From assembly GCF_000739595.1 (NCBI RefSeq), contig NZ_BBJP01000001.1, positions 19,657 to 83,656 of the forward strand: a stretch of DNA of 64,000 bases, given 5' to 3'. Positions 51,348-61,183 of the stretch are shown one piece after another. A program made the translations under genes and the position numbers. The DNA is from Halorubrum halophilum (lineage in GTDB: Archaea > Halobacteriota > Halobacteria > Halobacteriales > Haloferacaceae). Every line of letters begins with the position of its first letter. Within the stretch, counting starts at the first letter, position 1. The notes under the pieces were generated by a model, which saw nothing but the letters and a program-made list of their open reading frames with translations, made no database searches and was not told where the DNA came from.

Positions 51348-53795
51348 TCAGTAGTTCTCGTCGACGTACTCTTCACACGGCTGCCCATCGATTCTGGATC
51401 CCTGCCCACAGACGATGTCTGATGCCGAGTTAACGTTTACGTCGCCTTCGACTTCAGAGCCGTCTTCGAGCGTGACACGACCGTTCTGGCTGGTCACATC
51501 TCCCTCCACAAGACTACCGACACCGAAGTCAACGTTACCGTTAGCGTTGACGGAGCCCGTCACTTGTGTCCCACTTCCGAGTGAGACGGTGCCGTTCTGA
51601 CTGTCAACGTCACCGTCAATGAACGTTTCATCACCGATAACAATATCACCGTTCGCGCTCACATCGTCGTCGATCTCCGCGTTGTCTCCGACAGTGACCC
51701 CGCCATTTTCACTGTCGACCACACCGGCAACGAACGCGCCGTCCCCGATGACGATATCTCCGTTTGCGTTAGCGTCACCGTCGATATCCGCATTTTCCCC
51801 GACAATGACCTCACCGTTTTGGCTGTCGACATCACCGTCGATCACGACGTTGTCCTCAATGACTATGTCGCCGTTTGCGCTCACATCGTCTGTGTCTTGA
51901 GTGATGATCGTGGTTCCCGGTGGACGGATCTCGAACGTATCGGAGTCGATGTTCCCGTCCTCATACCCCACGACGTAGGTTTCACCCGCGTTCCCGGTCA
52001 CGTCAATGTTTGAGATCCGAATTCGAACCTCGCCAGCACCTCCGCCCCGTTTGGTGTACGTGATTGTGTTGGTGCTTGGGTCATAACTGACTGCATCGTT
52101 GGGGTTTGTCCGTTCGATGAGCTCCACGGCTCCGTCCGTGTAATCGACACCGTCCGACTGGGGGCCGGAGAGATCGATCGTCGCCTGATCATTATTACTG
52201 AGACCGTCGACAGTAAACACAAACTCCTGTGAGTTTCCTCCCTTCACCACGTCTGTTGCGACGAAGTTGACCGACCCCGGCGGATCCCCTTCTCGCACCG
52301 TCACGGTTGTTGTTCCGACCTCATCCTCCGCTGTCCAGCGTCCGCTGGCGTCCTGTCCTGACACAGTTACGTCGTACGTTCCTGGGTCCCAGTTGTCAAC
52401 TTGGATGCTCCTCCCGAACGCGTACTCCCTAGTGTTGTCGTCAGGATCAAACGTGAACATTTCGTCGTACACGGTGCCCGCGTCGTCGTTACCGACTGTG
52501 ACCCGTACAGTCTGTATGGGTGTTCCACTTCGAATTCGACTCGAGTCACCGATACTACTGACACTCGCCTCAAGATTGAATGAATTTCCCTGCTGAACAG
52601 TAGAGGGATTAGTAGTTGTTCCAGATACATCGGGTCCATAAACGGACCCAGTAGGAACTGTCGGTGGAGTGAACTCATCGAATACTACACGATCGGTCCC
52701 AGCCTCATCTGGAGGAGCACCATTAATCGTTCCGACCGTACCACCTCTATCAGAGATAGTCACCTGACCAGATTCGTCCGTGATTCGCGGCGAGTTATCC
52801 ATCGGACTCGTCTCACCCGTATCCGCGTAGACCTCAACCTCAGCTCCCTCAACGGGATTATTGAATTGGTCTCGTACTTCTGCGACGAACTCGCCGTTGC
52901 TCTCAGACACTTTCGTGATATAGCCACCCGACTCATCAGTCACATCCGTTCCACTTCCGACTCCCACCTGTGCAAGTCGAAGCTCGACTGAGTTGCCGGT
53001 TCTAATCTCGATTCGGATTCCGTTGGGAGTCGCGGTCACCGTTCTGTCCACACCACTCTCGAACGTCTCATTCCAGCCGGATGCGAGATCGTCCCGTTTC
53101 TCACCCTCCGGAACGGCCGTCGGAAGCACGATAACGACTTCTCCTCCGTCAGGTTCCAGCGTCATACTCCGCGCGTTTCGCGAGAGTGCCTCTGGATCGA
53201 TCTCACGTCGCTCGATACCTGACTCCGAGAGAGTCCCATCAACCAACGTCAGCGAGATCCGGTCGGCGTCATTATTTATAACGGTCTGTCCGGTTCTGGA
53301 GAGTGCTGCACCATCGAAGTCCGCGACCACCATTGAGTGCTCATAGACGAGGTCAGGAGGATTCCGATACTCGTTGTACGACGGCGAGTATCGTACCGAT
53401 TTGGTCGGGAAAGTGAGATCCCGATCCTCCCAGAATAATCCGACGTTGCCGTCCTCCGCGACGGTTGCGCTTTCGATTCGAATGGATTGCTGCTCACTCG
53501 TTGATAACTCTCCGGTCGCCGGCGGCGGATTGAGGAAGAATGTCCGCTGCGGGTACCGTGTACCGAGCGTCAGCGACGTGAGTCTGTTATTATCGGATTG
53601 GCCAGTGTTTAACACTGCGTTTCGCAGGTCCAAGAATTCACCTTCTACCTGTTGGCTGTGTTCAAACTCGATCTCCGCGTTTTCCGTCGGGACGAACTGT
53701 ACTTGATATGTCGCCATCGCCAGGATCAGGAACCCGAACAGGATCACCGTCCCGACCACGACCGACTGGCCCCGACGGTCGCGACTGAATCGCAT
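51348..53795 (-). CDS. Pilin-like surface protein with bactofilin-like repeats
   Basis: 815 residues. The N-terminus RRGQSVVVGTVILFGFLILA resembles haloarchaeal type IV pilin-like (DUF7289-type) signal-anchors. Residues about 25-300 form a large exposed domain; 300-390 and 400-600 look like Ig-like domains (VRDQFNNPVEGAEVEVYADT). The last about 180 residues are a regular series of about 20-residue units alternating SANGDIVIGD-type and DSQNGTVSLG-type segments with IDGDV between them, as in polymer-forming bactofilin-like beta-helices. A terminal Cys pair ends the protein. Base composition is visibly less GC-rich than its neighbours, suggesting transfer. The combination of pilin anchor and polymerising repeat is unusual. 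Function: cell-surface filament or adhesin (inference). Confidence 0.72.
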   Translation of the reverse strand: MRFSRDRRGQSVVVGTVILFGFLILAMATYQVQFVPTENAEIEFEHSQQVEGEFLDLRNAVLNTGQSDNNRLTSLTLGTRYPQRTFFLNPPPATGELSTSEQQSIRIESATVAEDGNVGLFWEDRDLTFPTKSVRYSPSYNEYRNPPDLVYEHSMVVADFDGAALSRTGQTVINNDADRISLTLVDGTLSESGIERREIDPEALSRNARSMTLEPDGGEVVIVLPTAVPEGEKRDDLASGWNETFESGVDRTVTATPNGIRIEIRTGNSVELRLAQVGVGSGTDVTDESGGYITKVSESNGEFVAEVRDQFNNPVEGAEVEVYADTGETSPMDNSPRITDESGQVTISDRGGTVGTINGAPPDEAGTDRVVFDEFTPPTVPTGSVYGPDVSGTTTNPSTVQQGNSFNLEASVSSIGDSSRIRSGTPIQTVRVTVGNDDAGTVYDEMFTFDPDDNTREYAFGRSIQVDNWDPGTYDVTVSGQDASGRWTAEDEVGTTTVTVREGDPPGSVNFVATDVVKGGNSQEFVFTVDGLSNNDQATIDLSGPQSDGVDYTDGAVELIERTNPNDAVSYDPSTNTITYTKRGGGAGEVRIRISNIDVTGNAGETYVVGYEDGNIDSDTFEIRPPGTTIITQDTDDVSANGDIVIEDNVVIDGDVDSQNGEVIVGENADIDGDANANGDIVIGDGAFVAGVVDSENGGVTVGDNAEIDDDVSANGDIVIGDETFIDGDVDSQNGTVSLGSGTQVTGSVNANGNVDFGVGSLVEGDVTSQNGRVTLEDGSEVEGDVNVNSASDIVCGQGSRIDGQPCEEYVDENY

Positions 53796-53895
53796 TACGC
53801 ATTCTCGACGCCGGACAGGTATAAAATCCTCTGTCGGCCTCTCAGTCGCGATAACCGCTTGTGCGGTCGAACTCGACGCCGAGAGTCGCCGGGAT

Positions 53896-54090
53896 TCAGT
53901 CGCCGCCCGCCCGCCGCGCCGTCAGCCACGCCGACAGCACGGCCACGGAGCCAGAGAACCCGCCGATCAGCACGGCCTGCGTCCAGTTGAACCCGAGCAG
54001 CGTCCCAGCGACCGGTGTGATGATGAGGAACGTGACCACGAGCGCGCCGATCGACGGTGCGAGCGAGAGAGAGGGTTCGAGGTCGCTCAT
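53896..54090 (-). CDS. Small two-helix membrane protein
   Basis: 64 residues from ATG 54090 (MSDLEPSLSLAPSIGALVVT). Two hydrophobic helices separated by GTLLGFNWTQ, with a short basic tail. The same short layout is common among haloarchaeal small proteins. No function known. Lies next to the pilin-like gene on the same strand. Confidence 0.6.
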   Translation of the reverse strand: MSDLEPSLSLAPSIGALVVTFLIITPVAGTLLGFNWTQAVLIGGFSGSVAVLSAWLTARRAGGD

Positions 54091-54278
54091 GGCCGAATCT
54101 GGCGAGGGCGGACGATAAACCGGCCGATCCGGCGGCGGCAACGGTGGTCGTCGAAACGGTCGGATCTGCCGCGGCGCTCCCATCATAAATCTCATTCCAC
54201 GATATCAAATTCGTTTCTCGGGGCCGACCCCGCCTCCCGACCGGTCCGTTTTTGCGCGCGGCGGCTGTCTCGGCGCGT

Positions 54279-55004
54279 ATGGCGAAACAGCCGCATCTGC
54301 TGGTCGAGGAGGGCGACGTCCACGAGATCGCGATCATCCCCGGCGACCCGGGGCGCGTCGACCGGATCGCGGACCTCTGTGACGACAGCGAGCTCGTCGC
54401 GCAGAACCGCGAGTACAAGATCGTCAACGCGACCTACGAGGGAACGGACCTCACGATCTGCTCGACCGGGATCGGCTGCCCGTCGGCCGCGATCGCGGTC
54501 GAGGAACTCTCGCGGGTCGGCGTCGAGACGTTCCTCCGCTGTGGCACCTGCGGCGCGCTGCAGGCCGACATGGAGGTCGGCGACATGGTGGTCGCGACCG
54601 GCGCGGCCAAGGAGGAGGGGACGAGCAAGCGCTACGAGTCGGTCGAGTACCCCGCGGTCCCCGACTACGACGCGCTCACCGAACTCGTCGGCGCCGCCGA
54701 GGACAACGACGAGCAGATCCACGTCGGGCCGATCGTCTCCGACGACGCGTTCTACAACGAGAGCGACGAGTACGTCGAGGACTGGAACGACGCGAACCTG
54801 CTCGCGATCGAGATGGAGGCGGCGACCGTCTTCGCGCTCGCGCGCCGCAAGGGACTTCGCGCCGGTGCGATCTGCACCGTCGACGGCAACCTCGTCGCGG
54901 GCACCCAGAAGGGCGCGGACTCGGACGACGAGCTCCCGGAGAAGGCCAAAGACAACGTCGAGCGCGCGATTCGGATCACGCTGAACGCGGTCACGGCGCT
55001 GTAG
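54279..55004 (+). CDS. Nucleoside phosphorylase (uridine phosphorylase-like)
   Basis: 241 residues, ATG 54279. The family signature is IIPGDPGRVDRIADL near residue 20 (phosphate Gly-Asp-Pro), STGIGCPSAAIAVEEL near 67, FLRCGTCGALQ near 87 and the base-binding LAIEMEAATVFALARRKGLR near 178. It cleaves a nucleoside with phosphate for salvage; uridine or purine use cannot be fixed from motifs alone, but the layout fits the uridine phosphorylase group of haloarchaea. Monocistronic. Confidence 0.92.
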   Translation: MAKQPHLLVEEGDVHEIAIIPGDPGRVDRIADLCDDSELVAQNREYKIVNATYEGTDLTICSTGIGCPSAAIAVEELSRVGVETFLRCGTCGALQADMEVGDMVVATGAAKEEGTSKRYESVEYPAVPDYDALTELVGAAEDNDEQIHVGPIVSDDAFYNESDEYVEDWNDANLLAIEMEAATVFALARRKGLRAGAICTVDGNLVAGTQKGADSDDELPEKAKDNVERAIRITLNAVTAL

Positions 55005-55028
55005 GCGTCGGTTCCGAGGATCGATCCG

Positions 55029-55478
55029 CTACCCGTCTTCCGCCCGAAACTCCACCAGCGTCAGCTCTCGGTCGAGCGCGCAGGTGTCGTGGGGCGGCTC
55101 GCCGAGCACCTGATCGATCACGCGCTCGTCGTCGAAGTCGGCGCCGTCGGGGACGCAGTAGCCGTGGCTCGGACACTCGGTGTGCGGGCACGGGCCGGCG
55201 AGCGAGACGCGCCCACCGGCGTACGCCTGCTTCGACGGGACGTTGGCGGGGACGGGCGCGGGCTCGACCTCGACCGCGCGGACGCCGGCGTCGTGGACGG
55301 CGCAGTCGAGCGTCTGCGCGTTCTCGCGGATCCCGGTCACGCGGTACCGGGTCCCCTCGGAGAGGTTGAGACACTGGCTCCGGTAGGGACACCCCTCGCA
55401 GTCGGGCGACTCCCCCTGATAGACGAACTCGCGGCCCGTGTCCGCGAGCCGCGTGCCGATGAGCGTGACCGTGGTCAT
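55029..55478 (-). CDS. UPF0179 family protein
   Basis: 149 residues from ATG 55478. Conserved Cys pattern C-x2-C-x4-C near 27-34 (CEGCPYRSQC), then CPHTECPSHGYC near 97 and a single Cys near 132, matching the archaeal UPF0179 family. The Cys set suggests a metal or Fe-S site. Function unknown. It converges on the phosphorylase gene (24 bases between stops) and is divergent from tmcA. Confidence 0.9.
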   Translation of the reverse strand: MTTVTLIGTRLADTGREFVYQGESPDCEGCPYRSQCLNLSEGTRYRVTGIRENAQTLDCAVHDAGVRAVEVEPAPVPANVPSKQAYAGGRVSLAGPCPHTECPSHGYCVPDGADFDDERVIDQVLGEPPHDTCALDRELTLVEFRAEDG

Positions 55479-55608
55479 GTCCGGAGAGACGCGCCGGGCG
55501 TCCGTAAGCGTCCCGCCTCGCGCAGCGGGGGAGAGGGGACGACCGAAAGGGTTCGGCGCGTCCGGAGGGCAAGACACATCTCCGCCCCCCGGCAACGACG
55601 ACCGAACG

Positions 55609-57981
55609 ATGATCGCGGGGCTGGCGCGAGACGCGAAGCGGGAGGCCGAACGAGCGAACGAGCGGCGCGTCCTGGTGTTCGCCGGCGACCGCGACCGGGG
55701 AGTCGACGCGGCGTACGACGCGATCGAGGCGGTCGCAGGCGACGGGGGGGAGTCGGTCTCAATCGTCTCCACGCGCGAGGGGTTCCGGTTCGAGGAGCAC
55801 CGCCCGCGGAGCGCCGACGATCTGCTCGGGCGCACCCGGGAGGTCGTCGTCCTCGACTGCCACGAGCAGTTCGTCCCGAACGCGCTCGGTCGGTGCGTCG
55901 GCGCGGTCGACGGCGGCGGCCTCCTCGTCCTCCTGACTCCCGATCTCGACGACTGGCCCGCGATCCGCGACCGGTTCGACGACTCGCTCGCGGTCCCGCC
56001 CTACGAACTCGACGACGTGACGGGCCGATTTCGCGAGCGCTTCGTCGAGACGCTCCGATCGCACCCGGGGATCGCGATCGTCTCGCTCGGCGCGGACGGG
56101 TCCGAGGGCGACGCGATCGAGCGCGACGGACTCATCGGTTCCGGGGGCGACGCGACCGCGGAATCGACAGCACAGGCGACCGCGGAATCGACCGCCCGGC
56201 CAACCGCCCCGCCGAGGGCGACGTTCCCGGCGGCGGCCTACGAGGCGTGTCTCACGGGAGATCAGGCTCGGGCGGTGACGGCGTTCGAGTCGCTGGCGAC
56301 GCCGGGGCACGCGGTCGTCGCCGAGGCGGACCGCGGGCGCGGGAAGTCGAGCGCGGCGGGGATCGCGGCGGGCGCGCTCGCGCTCGCCGGCGACGACGTG
56401 CTCGTCACGGCGTCGGCGTTCCGCAACGCGGGAGAGGTGTTCGCGCGGGCGAGAGAACTGATCGGGACGCACGAGAGCGACGCCGGGAGCGCGAGCGACC
56501 CCGAAAACGCCGCCCGTCGTCTCGACGCGCCGGGCGGCGGGCGGGTGCGCTACCTCGCGCCCGCCGAGGCCGCGGACCTCCCCGACGACCCGGACGCCGT
56601 GATCGTCGACGAGGCGGCCGCGCTTCCGGTGCGGCTACTCGAACGGTTCCTCGACGCGCCGGCGGTCGCGTTCTGCACGACGGTCCACGGCTACGAGGGA
56701 GCCGGCCGCGGGTTCTCGATCCGGTTCACGGAGCGCCTGCGCGAGAGCCGCTTTTCGGTGCGGGACGTGCGGCTCGACGAGCCGATCCGGTACGCCCGAA
56801 ACGACCCGGTCGAGGCGTGGGCGGCGCGGGCGCTCCTGCTCGACGCGCGCCCGGCGGTCGACGAGGCGGTCGCGGGGTCGGCGGTGGGAGAGGCGACGTA
56901 CCGGACCCTCGCTCCCGACGACCTATTCGCGGACGAGGCCCTGCTCCGGGAGGCGTTCGGGCTGCTCGTCGCGGCGCACTACCGCACGGAGCCGAACGAC
57001 CTCGCGCGCCTCCTCGACGCACCGAACCTCGCCGCGCGGGCGCTGGTCGCCGAGGGGCGGGTGGTCGCCGTCGCGCTGCTCGCGCGCGAGGGCGGGCTCG
57101 ACGCGGCGACCCGCCGGCGGATGTACGAGGGCGAGCGGGTTCGGGGGAACATGGTGCCGGACCTGCTCACGAGCCAGCTCCGCGACGAGGTCGCCGCCGA
57201 GCCGAAGGGGGTACGGACGGTCCGGATCGCGACCCATCACGCGCTCAGAGGCGAGGGGTTCGGGACCCGGCTGCTCGACGAGATACACGCGGAGTTCGGC
57301 GGGGCGGACGGTGAGGGGAGGGAGGGCGACGGCGACGGCGACGGCGACCGCGACCCCGTCGACTACTTCTCGGTCGGCTACGGCGCGACCCCACGCCTGC
57401 TCCGGTTCTGGCGGCGCGCGGGCTACCGGACGGTCCACCTCTCTACCTCCCGCAACGACGCCTCCGGGGAGCACTCCGCGATCATGGTGCGGCCCGCGAG
57501 CGAGTCCGGCCAGTCACTCCTCGACCGCCACGCCGCCGCCTTCCGCGACCGCGAGCGCGACGGGCTCTCGGACGCGCACCGCGACGTCGATCCAGACGTG
57601 GTCGTCGGCGCGCTCCGCGCCTGTTCCGCGTCGACATCGATCGACCTGACCGAGATCGAGTGGCGCTCCGTCGTCGGCGCGTCGTTCGGGCCGGGGATGT
57701 ACGACAGCGCGCCCGGCGCGTTCCGAGACCTCGCGCTCGCGGCGCTGATCGAGGGCGACGGAGACGACGAGACGGGCGCCGACGCCCTCGACGACCGCGA
57801 AGAGCGCCTGCTCGTCCGGAAGGTCCTGCAGGCCCACCCGAGCGAGCCGGTCGCCGACGAACTCGGGTACGTCTCGGCGGGCGCCTGCATGCGCGCGCTC
57901 GGCGACGCCTACGAGCCCCTCGTTGAGCGGTACGGGACCGACTTCGCGCTCCGAGAGCGAGATCGGTTTATAAGCAAGTGA
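55609..57981 (+). CDS. tmcA: tRNA(Met) cytidine acetyltransferase TmcA
   Basis: 790 residues from ATG 55609. Domains: N-terminal DUF1726-like region, RNA helicase/ATPase with Walker A EADRGRGKSSAAG near residue 240 and Walker B AVIVDEAAALPVRLLERFL near 330, and a GNAT acetyltransferase domain with HHALRGEGFGTRLLDEIH near 550, followed by the tRNA-binding C-terminus. The enzyme uses ATP and acetyl-CoA to make N4-acetylcytidine, in bacteria at C34 of elongator tRNA-Met and in archaea more broadly on RNA. A Gly/Asp-rich insertion lies near 570. The stop overlaps the TTTATAAG sequence just before an element copy. Confidence 0.95.
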   Translation: MIAGLARDAKREAERANERRVLVFAGDRDRGVDAAYDAIEAVAGDGGESVSIVSTREGFRFEEHRPRSADDLLGRTREVVVLDCHEQFVPNALGRCVGAVDGGGLLVLLTPDLDDWPAIRDRFDDSLAVPPYELDDVTGRFRERFVETLRSHPGIAIVSLGADGSEGDAIERDGLIGSGGDATAESTAQATAESTARPTAPPRATFPAAAYEACLTGDQARAVTAFESLATPGHAVVAEADRGRGKSSAAGIAAGALALAGDDVLVTASAFRNAGEVFARARELIGTHESDAGSASDPENAARRLDAPGGGRVRYLAPAEAADLPDDPDAVIVDEAAALPVRLLERFLDAPAVAFCTTVHGYEGAGRGFSIRFTERLRESRFSVRDVRLDEPIRYARNDPVEAWAARALLLDARPAVDEAVAGSAVGEATYRTLAPDDLFADEALLREAFGLLVAAHYRTEPNDLARLLDAPNLAARALVAEGRVVAVALLAREGGLDAATRRRMYEGERVRGNMVPDLLTSQLRDEVAAEPKGVRTVRIATHHALRGEGFGTRLLDEIHAEFGGADGEGREGDGDGDGDRDPVDYFSVGYGATPRLLRFWRRAGYRTVHLSTSRNDASGEHSAIMVRPASESGQSLLDRHAAAFRDRERDGLSDAHRDVDPDVVVGALRACSASTSIDLTEIEWRSVVGASFGPGMYDSAPGAFRDLALAALIEGDGDDETGADALDDREERLLVRKVLQAHPSEPVADELGYVSAGACMRALGDAYEPLVERYGTDFALRERDRFISK

Positions 57982-57999
57982 GCGGAGCGGCGACGGATA

Positions 58000-58269
58000 T
58001 TCATAAATGATGTGCGGTCGGCGCGTGCCGACGAGCAGCCGTCAGGCTGCGAGTCGCCCGCGCGAGGGAGTCGGTCGCCCGGAGCAACGCGGAGGGCGAC
58101 CGACGAGGCTGGGGAGGTGTGAGGTTCGGTGCTGTGCGGGGCGGGACTCAAAGGGGCAGCGACGAGGGCTGCGGAGGCGACGTAAGCACCGCAGGGAGGG
58201 AGCGAAGCGACTGACTGAGGAGCGCAACGAGCGTCCGCAGCCCTCGTCGCTGGGGCTTTGGCGGTGTTC
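58000..58269 (+). ncRNA. Dispersed structured element, copy at 58 kb
   Basis: Plus-strand copy. TATA-like TTCATAAAT (58000-58008), hairpin A (CGAC-GA-GCAGCC / GGCTGC-GA-GTCG, 58029-58056) with the same tandem GA/GA mismatch, hairpin B (58071-58080 with 58094-58103), linker GGGACTCAAAGGGGCAG, and hairpin C with 18 perfectly paired bases (58158-58175 with 58234-58251). The C-loop carries GACGTAAGCACCGCAG. It ends in CTGGGGCTTTGGCGGTGTTC. A decayed TTTATAAG/CGGCTG unit follows near 58292-58310. Stem sequences differ from the 2.9 kb and 40 kb copies at many positions while remaining paired. Confidence 0.75.
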
Positions 58270-58381
58270 GCAGTCGATCCGCGATCAGCTGTTTATAAGC
58301 GAGCGGCTGAGAGATTGGGCTCGATCACCGCGCTGACAACGATTTATAAATGTCTTCGACAACGAGAGTGACGATCTAGAT

Positions 58382-58738
<357 letters not shown>

Positions 58739-58757
58739 TTAACCCCCGCGACCCCGA

Positions 58758-60530
58758 CTACGGGTGCGCGTAGTACGCGAGCAGGTCTTCCTCGCCGGTC
58801 GGGCCGTCGGGCTCGTCGGTCGCCTCGGGATCGAACCCGTCGATCCGGGCGAAGCCGACGCGCACGAACTGGACGACGGTGTCCGGATCGACCTCGGCGA
58901 GCGCGGGCTCGGCGATCCCCCACACGTCGCCGGAGACGGTCCGGAGGAGCGCCTCGAGCCCCTCGTCGGCCGGCGCCCAGTGGACCACGTCCACGTCGCC
59001 GTCGCGGACCACGTCGATGTCGGCGTCGACGAAGACCAGCTCGTCGCCCTCGTACCGGACGCAGCCGTACCCCTTGAGCCAGACGCGCTCGCCCTCGCTC
59101 GGGAGGTCCGGGGACTCGACGACGATCCGGCCGGCGGGCACCTCGCGGTCCCCGCGGTCGGCGTGGTCGGGGTGGAGCGGCGGGTGGCCCGCCTCGGGCG
59201 CGGGCGCGTCGCCGTCGACGACCGGCAGCTCCACGGCGGGCGCGTCGTCGCGGTCGCGCACGAAGAAGTAGCGGTTCGCGTCGTCGTCGACCAGGTCGCG
59301 GTTGTTCGCGTAGACGGAGGACATCGCGAGGTCAACGTCGGAGGTGGACATCCCGAGTTCGGTCATCGAGTCGACGAGGGCTTGGCCCTGAATGCCGCGG
59401 CGGCGCATCGACTGGATGGTCGGGGCGCGTGGGTCGTCCCAGCCCGTCAGCTCGCCGTCCTCGATGAGACCCTTGATCGTCGACGTCGACAGCTTCACGT
59501 CGTACTCGTCGACCTGGACGTGGCCCCAGTGGAGCACCTCGGGGTACTCCCAGTCGAAGTAGTCGTAGACGAACCGCTGGCGCTTCGCGGAGTCCTGGAG
59601 GTCGATGCCGCGGATGATGTGGGTGACGCCCGTGAGGTGATCGTCGACGCCGGACTGGAAGTCGAGCATGGGCCAGCAGCGGTACTCTGACGCTTCCTCG
59701 CGCGGGTGCGGGGTGTCGATCATCCGGAACGCAACCCAGTCGCGCAGCGCGGGGTTCTTGTGCTCGATGTCGGTCCGGACGCGGAGGACCATCTCGCCGG
59801 CGGAGTACTCGCCGTCGATCATGGCGTCGAACTCCTCGTGAACCGTCTCGCGGTCCTTCTCGCGATGGGGGCACGCCTCGCCGTCGTTTTTGAGCGCCGA
59901 GAAGTTGTCGCCGGAACACGAGCAGGTGTAGGCGCCGTCGGCGTCGATCAGGTCGCGGGCGTGGTCGTAGTAGGTCTCCAGCCGGTCGGACGCCCGGATC
60001 ACGCGGTCGGGCTCGAACCCGAGGTACTCGATGTCCTCCAAGATGGCGTCGTACGCGTCCAGATCGGGCCGCTTCGTCTCCGGGTCGGTGTCGTCGAACC
60101 GGCAGATGAACTCGCCGTCGTATCGCTCCTTGTACGTCCCGATGACCGCGGGCATCCGGGCGTGGCCGACGTGCCACGGGCCGTTGGGGTTCGGCGCGGC
60201 GCGCATCACGACCTCGCCCTCCGCGGCGTTCGGGAGGTCGGGGAGGACGTGCTCGTCCGCCTCGTCGTCCGCCTCCAGCTCCGCGAGCTTGTCGGGCGCG
60301 AGTTCGCCGAGGCGCTCGCGGCGCTCGGCCTCATCCATGCCGGCGATCCGGTTCACGACCGGCGCGACGACGCCCGGGATCTCGTCGCCGTGCGGTCGGA
60401 AGTCGGGGTTGTCGCCCATCAGCGGGCCCATGATGGCGCCCACGTCCGGGTCGCTGCCGTGTTTGAGCGCGTTGAACAGCGCGGCGGCCTCGGCGGCCGC
60501 CTCGACGCGCTCGCGGAGTTCGTCGTCCAT
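58758..60530 (-). CDS. gltX: Glutamyl-tRNA synthetase
   Basis: 590 residues. Archaeal type: class I motifs PNGPWHVGHARMPAVIG near residue 118 (HIGH-like HVGH), RFDDTDPETKRPDLDAY near 148, and the KMSKS-like KLSTSTIKG near 357. An N-terminal helical region and C-terminal beta-barrel anticodon domain are complete. It charges tRNA-Glu and, in archaea without GlnRS, also misacylates tRNA-Gln for the GatDE amidotransferase. The tRNA-Glu(CTC) gene is at the start of this window. Confidence 0.96.
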   Translation of the reverse strand: MDDELRERVEAAAEAAALFNALKHGSDPDVGAIMGPLMGDNPDFRPHGDEIPGVVAPVVNRIAGMDEAERRERLGELAPDKLAELEADDEADEHVLPDLPNAAEGEVVMRAAPNPNGPWHVGHARMPAVIGTYKERYDGEFICRFDDTDPETKRPDLDAYDAILEDIEYLGFEPDRVIRASDRLETYYDHARDLIDADGAYTCSCSGDNFSALKNDGEACPHREKDRETVHEEFDAMIDGEYSAGEMVLRVRTDIEHKNPALRDWVAFRMIDTPHPREEASEYRCWPMLDFQSGVDDHLTGVTHIIRGIDLQDSAKRQRFVYDYFDWEYPEVLHWGHVQVDEYDVKLSTSTIKGLIEDGELTGWDDPRAPTIQSMRRRGIQGQALVDSMTELGMSTSDVDLAMSSVYANNRDLVDDDANRYFFVRDRDDAPAVELPVVDGDAPAPEAGHPPLHPDHADRGDREVPAGRIVVESPDLPSEGERVWLKGYGCVRYEGDELVFVDADIDVVRDGDVDVVHWAPADEGLEALLRTVSGDVWGIAEPALAEVDPDTVVQFVRVGFARIDGFDPEATDEPDGPTGEEDLLAYYAHP

Positions 60531-60911
60531 GCTCTCCGGTTATCGGGGTCGGCTCAAAAGCGCCGCGGAACGGCGGTGGAGAACGCGATTCGTCAAGACG
60601 CGGTCAGGCACAGCCAGATCCGAGCCGGACTGCGTCGACGAATCGGGGCCACGGCCGAGGGTCGCGGGTAGGGGCGTCTTTCGCATGCACGCGGAGGGGC
60701 TTAAACCGACGAGACCGTTTACGACGGTAGCCGGCGGTTACCGCCGTGAACGGTCGTGAGACTTATCAGGACGCGGTGACGTAGGTATGAGAAATATTCA
60801 CAAACACCATGCGTCCGCCCGGCTCCGCCGGGTTGATATCGGGGCGAGCCGTGGGAGGCCCATGGACACGGGAGCGATCGGAGGGCAAGCGCGGACCGCG
60901 GAGGGATCACC
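60531..60911. other. Intergenic region with a stem-loop between gltX and a small ORF
   Basis: No gene recognised. Contains a good hairpin at 60714-60754 (ACCGTTTACGACGGTA pairing with the complementary arm, two mismatches, GCCGGCGG-type loop) and a TATA-like TTATCAG at 60763. It could be a leader or small RNA upstream of the gene at 60912, or a terminator-like structure. Nothing else seen. Confidence 0.45.
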
Positions 60912-61151
60912 GTGGTAGGACCCATCTCGGAGGCGGAGCGCGACGCCGGGAATCGGCGGATAAAGGCCGTCATCCTCCTCATCGTGGCGGTGTCGCCGCC
61001 GCTGATCGCGCTCCAGTTCGACCCCTCGTCGATCGAGCTGCTCGCCGCGCTGGGCGTCGGGGTCGCGCTGGGGCTGGTCGTCGTGTGGTACCTCGGGCGG
61101 TTGGGCAAGGAGTTCACCGGCGGATCGCGTCGGCCGGGACGGCGGCGCTGA
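60912..61151 (+). CDS. Small two-helix membrane protein
   Basis: 79 residues with a GTG start (60912). Charged N-terminus (GPISEAERDAGNRRIK), two membrane helices (AVILLIVAVSPPLIALQF and LLAALGVGVALGLVVVWYLG) and an Arg-rich tail. No family function is known. The convergent surE gene ends 33 bases after the stop. Confidence 0.65.
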   Translation: MVGPISEAERDAGNRRIKAVILLIVAVSPPLIALQFDPSSIELLAALGVGVALGLVVVWYLGRLGKEFTGGSRRPGRRR

Positions 61152-61183
61152 GGGAGTGCGGCCGCAGAAAGAGACTCTTCGAC

